Shown here: positions 5,585 to 7,040 of the stretch, piece by piece
Layout of the letters: every line of letters begins with the position of its first letter
Position numbering within the stretch: position 1 is the first letter of the stretch
DNA from: JADZGC01 sp964391595
Lineage (GTDB): Bacteria; Patescibacteriota; Saccharimonadia; CAILAD01; GCA-016700035
Assembly (NCBI GenBank): GCA_964391595.1
Contig: CAYMMM010000034.1
Coordinates: 1-7,040, forward strand
Direction: 5' to 3'
DNA length: 7,040 nucleotides
Notes under the pieces: model-generated
What the model saw: the letters and a program-made list of their open reading frames with translations, nothing else
What the model was told of the DNA's origin: nothing
Database searches by the model: none
Program-made: the position numbers and the translations under genes

Positions 5585-6376
5585 ATGTCATCTCCAAGCG
5601 ATCGCACAGAACCACATAGGCAAGCAGGGGAACCAGCATCAGAGCCAAGCGCCCATCAGCAGCATCTAGCAAGCGAGCTGAGAACAATTGTGGCCGAACA
5701 AGCAGAATCACCAGAAGATGCGACAAGAATTGCCGCCAACAAAGAAGTCTTACGCAATGAAAGCACCCATAATGAACCTCTTGTCTCTTGGTATGATCAG
5801 GCTCTCAAGCGGTTCCCCGAGCTTCGTGCTGTGGTCGTACAACCTATAGAACAAGGAAAGTTTGGTGGTACCTCACGATCGCGTTTTGCAGAACAGAATG
5901 ACACAGGCCGTGAGGTCCTGCAGATCGATAATCGAGAAGGTGCAGACGAAGCACTCTTACGCGAGATGCAATCGTACCCTGGTTCAGTGGCACGTGTCGC
6001 TGCGCTACTCAATATGGACCCCAGCGAAATCACACCAAAGAAGGTGCAATGCTTTGTCATGCTCCACGAGCTCGGGCACACACTCGACCTGACGCGCAAT
6101 GCCAAGACTCCTGAGGAATTCGACAAACTTCGTGAGGATCGACGAGCCCAGATGGCTACGCTACCCGTACCGGGCGTCTCGGCGTCTCGTTTACGTAGGC
6201 CAGGCGTACAGGAACAAATTCTGCAACAAGACCCCAACATCTTAAGTCGCAACAGTGTAGCGACCTATGAAGAACTCGTCGCCTTGCAAGAACGTGCCTA
6301 TCGAGATCTGCCAAAAGAATCGTACGCCGACCAGTTTGCCGCCGCTGTTATGAACGGCACGGACTTCACCCGATAG
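5585..6376 (+). CDS. Putative HELGH zinc metallopeptidase
   Basis: A 263-residue protein. Residues 1-60 are hydrophilic and probably disordered. A HExxH zinc motif sits at 161-165 in CFVMLHELGHTLDLT (H161, H165 ligands, E162 catalytic base). KESYADQFAAAVM (244-256) is a likely third-ligand helix with E245, as in gluzincins such as the ImmA/IrrE type (M78), though the 80-residue spacing and poor overall similarity leave the family open. No signal peptide or membrane helix is seen, so it probably acts in the cytoplasm or is exported by another route; the substrate is unknown. ATG 5585 was chosen because the -10 box lies just before it. Upstream in-frame extension to 5444 would run through the terminator and the preceding gene. 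The MazG-like gene begins 23 nt after its stop. Confidence 0.75.
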   Translation: MSSPSDRTEPHRQAGEPASEPSAHQQHLASELRTIVAEQAESPEDATRIAANKEVLRNESTHNEPLVSWYDQALKRFPELRAVVVQPIEQGKFGGTSRSRFAEQNDTGREVLQIDNREGADEALLREMQSYPGSVARVAALLNMDPSEITPKKVQCFVMLHELGHTLDLTRNAKTPEEFDKLREDRRAQMATLPVPGVSASRLRRPGVQEQILQQDPNILSRNSVATYEELVALQERAYRDLPKESYADQFAAAVMNGTDFTR

Positions 6377-6384
6377 GGGAGCTA

Positions 6385-6393
6385 TGATACAGT
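6385..6393 (+). promoter_or_regulatory. Extended -10 promoter for leaderless transcription of the MazG-like gene
   Basis: TGA-TACAGT ends 6 nt before the ATG at 6400. From the box through the start codon it matches the element at 5573-5587 in 13 of 15 positions (TACARTAGAAGYATG). TATGAT at 6383-6388 overlaps it and is an alternative -10, giving a leader of about 5 nt. No Shine-Dalgarno close to the ATG is visible, although GGGGAG at 6376-6381 is further upstream. Confidence 0.55.
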
Positions 6394-6399
6394 AGAAGT

Positions 6400-6744
6400 A
6401 TGAGCGAACATAAGCCGTATACACTTACTGAACTCAGCGACTTCATTGATGAGCAGCACGAACACCTCAAGGAATTATTCCCAGATGCATATGCAGATTT
6501 CGAAAAACTGGCTTTTACAGGGATTGCAAAGTTGAATGAAGAGACAGGCGAACTGGCTGAAGCCGTCTTGAAGCATTTTAACCGCCAGCGCAAGACAAAA
6601 ACTCTCGAGGAAGATCCGATTCCAAAAGAAATAGCCGATGTCATTATCGTTTCACTTCTGTTGGCTAGACAATTTGATATTGATATCACGCAGATGATGC
6701 AGGATAAAATCGCGTACTTACAGAAAAGGAGGGAGAGTGAGTAA
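6400..6744 (+). CDS. MazG-like nucleotide pyrophosphohydrolase
   Basis: A 114-residue all-helical protein of the MazG/all-alpha NTP pyrophosphohydrolase superfamily, which converts (d)NTPs, often damaged or non-canonical ones, to the monophosphate and pyrophosphate. The metal-binding motif EExxE is at 47-51 (KLNEETGELAEAV) and the second motif ExxD at 77-80 (PKEIADVIIVSLLLA). These are the four or five acidic residues expected to hold Mg2+. The single-domain length fits the short MazG-like proteins rather than the two-domain E. coli MazG. The exact substrate cannot be read from the sequence. The ATG at 6400 follows the leaderless promoter element. The last 8 nt overlap ogt, so the two genes are translated from one mRNA. 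Confidence 0.85.
   Translation: MSEHKPYTLTELSDFIDEQHEHLKELFPDAYADFEKLAFTGIAKLNEETGELAEAVLKHFNRQRKTKTLEEDPIPKEIADVIIVSLLLARQFDIDITQMMQDKIAYLQKRRESE
6727..6732 (+). promoter_or_regulatory. Strong Shine-Dalgarno site deciding the GTG start of ogt
   Basis: AGGAGG at 6727-6732, inside the 3' end of the MazG-like gene, is 4 nt before GTG 6737. It is the best ribosome binding site in the window and contrasts with the leaderless starts upstream. Confidence 0.8.
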
Positions 6745-7039
6745 GCCGCCCATTCCAGAGGGCACGCCATTCCAGCGCGCTGTATGGACACAGATTGCAA
6801 GAGTACCGAAGGGGAGTGTGATCACGTACAAAGAGCTTGCCGAGCAAGTAGGGAGGCCACTGGCATATCGAGCCGTTGCGTCCGCCTGTGGTGCAAATCC
6901 CACGCCGGGTCCGATACCATGCCATCGCGTGATCGCGTCCGACGGAAGTATCGGCGGCTACAGTGGGCCTGGGGGAGTTGCCACAAAACGTAAACTACTC
7001 GAAGCAGAAGGGGTGAAAATCCTCAAAAATCCTGTATAA
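6737..7039 (+). CDS. ogt: Methylated-DNA-protein-cysteine methyltransferase, stand-alone catalytic domain
   Basis: Suicide repair protein that moves an alkyl group from O6-alkylguanine (and O4-alkylthymine) in DNA to its own cysteine. The active-site motif PCHRV is at 61-65 with C62 as acceptor, so it is not a Trp-containing alkyltransferase-like protein. Other family landmarks are TPFQRAVW (10-17), Y31 in SVITYKELA, the arginine finger R45 in YRAVASACGANP, and GYSGPGG (74-80). At 100 residues it contains only the C-terminal DNA-binding/catalytic domain and lacks the N-terminal domain of Ogt and Ada-C. The GTG start is fixed by AGGAGG 4 nt upstream and overlaps the MazG-like gene by 8 nt, which implies translational coupling. 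Both genes protect the genome from damaged bases, one in the pool and one in DNA. Confidence 0.92.
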   Translation: MSKPPIPEGTPFQRAVWTQIARVPKGSVITYKELAEQVGRPLAYRAVASACGANPTPGPIPCHRVIASDGSIGGYSGPGGVATKRKLLEAEGVKILKNPV

Positions 7040-7040
7040 T
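7035..7040 (+). promoter_or_regulatory. TATAAT at the window end, likely promoter of the next gene
   Basis: A perfect -10 hexamer preceded by TG (TGTATAAT) overlaps the ogt stop codon TAA (7037-7039). By analogy with 5570 and 6385, the next gene may start within about 6-12 nt beyond the edge. No -35 is seen. Confidence 0.45.

Noticed and set aside
6366..6800. Minus-strand open frame of 144 residues opposite the MazG-like gene
   Set aside because: The sense strand carries clear MazG motifs and ogt; the antisense frame spans both genes and shows no recognisable domain.

Overview
The window looks like a stretch of a small, streamlined bacterial genome, most likely a candidate-phylum member (Patescibacteria/CPR, with Saccharibacteria the best guess). 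The reasons are the short ValS, several orphan proteins, very short intergenic gaps, two genes that appear to be transcribed without a 5' leader, and stop codons that are only TAA or TAG. The lineage is inferred; no marker gene here proves it. All intact genes are on the + strand. Only a partial membrane-protein gene at the left edge reads leftward.

Left part (1-870): a truncated minus-strand membrane protein and a plus-strand coiled-coil/two-helix membrane protein diverge from an AT-rich region of about 130 bp that contains a promoter and an inverted repeat. The small protein is followed by a clear stem-loop terminator. Middle part (869-4067): valS (valyl-tRNA synthetase with a reduced C-terminal region) overlaps by 47 nt a gene for a membrane-anchored, TPR-like repeat protein, so the two are probably co-transcribed.

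Centre (4068-4713): a TATAAT box, a structured leader, tRNA-Ser(GCU), and, only 7 nt after the CCA end, a coding gene for a small nucleoside-deoxyribosyltransferase-like protein with no ribosome binding site. This looks like a mixed tRNA-mRNA transcript. Next (4714-5570) is a self-contained unit: consensus promoter TTGACA-N16-TATAAT, an AGGAG site, an unrecognised 234-aa protein and a 14-bp terminator stem.

Right part (5570-7040): an HELGH putative metallopeptidase and a MazG-like nucleotide pyrophosphohydrolase begin with nearly the same promoter-plus-start element (TGNTACARTAGAAGYATG), in which the -10 box lies 6 nt before the ATG, as expected of leaderless transcripts. The MazG-like gene overlaps a stand-alone Ogt/MGMT domain gene preceded by a strong Shine-Dalgarno site; together they form a small nucleotide-pool-cleaning and alkylation-repair operon. 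The window ends on a TATAAT that contains the ogt stop codon, probably the promoter of the next gene. No mobile element, CRISPR array or phage gene was seen.
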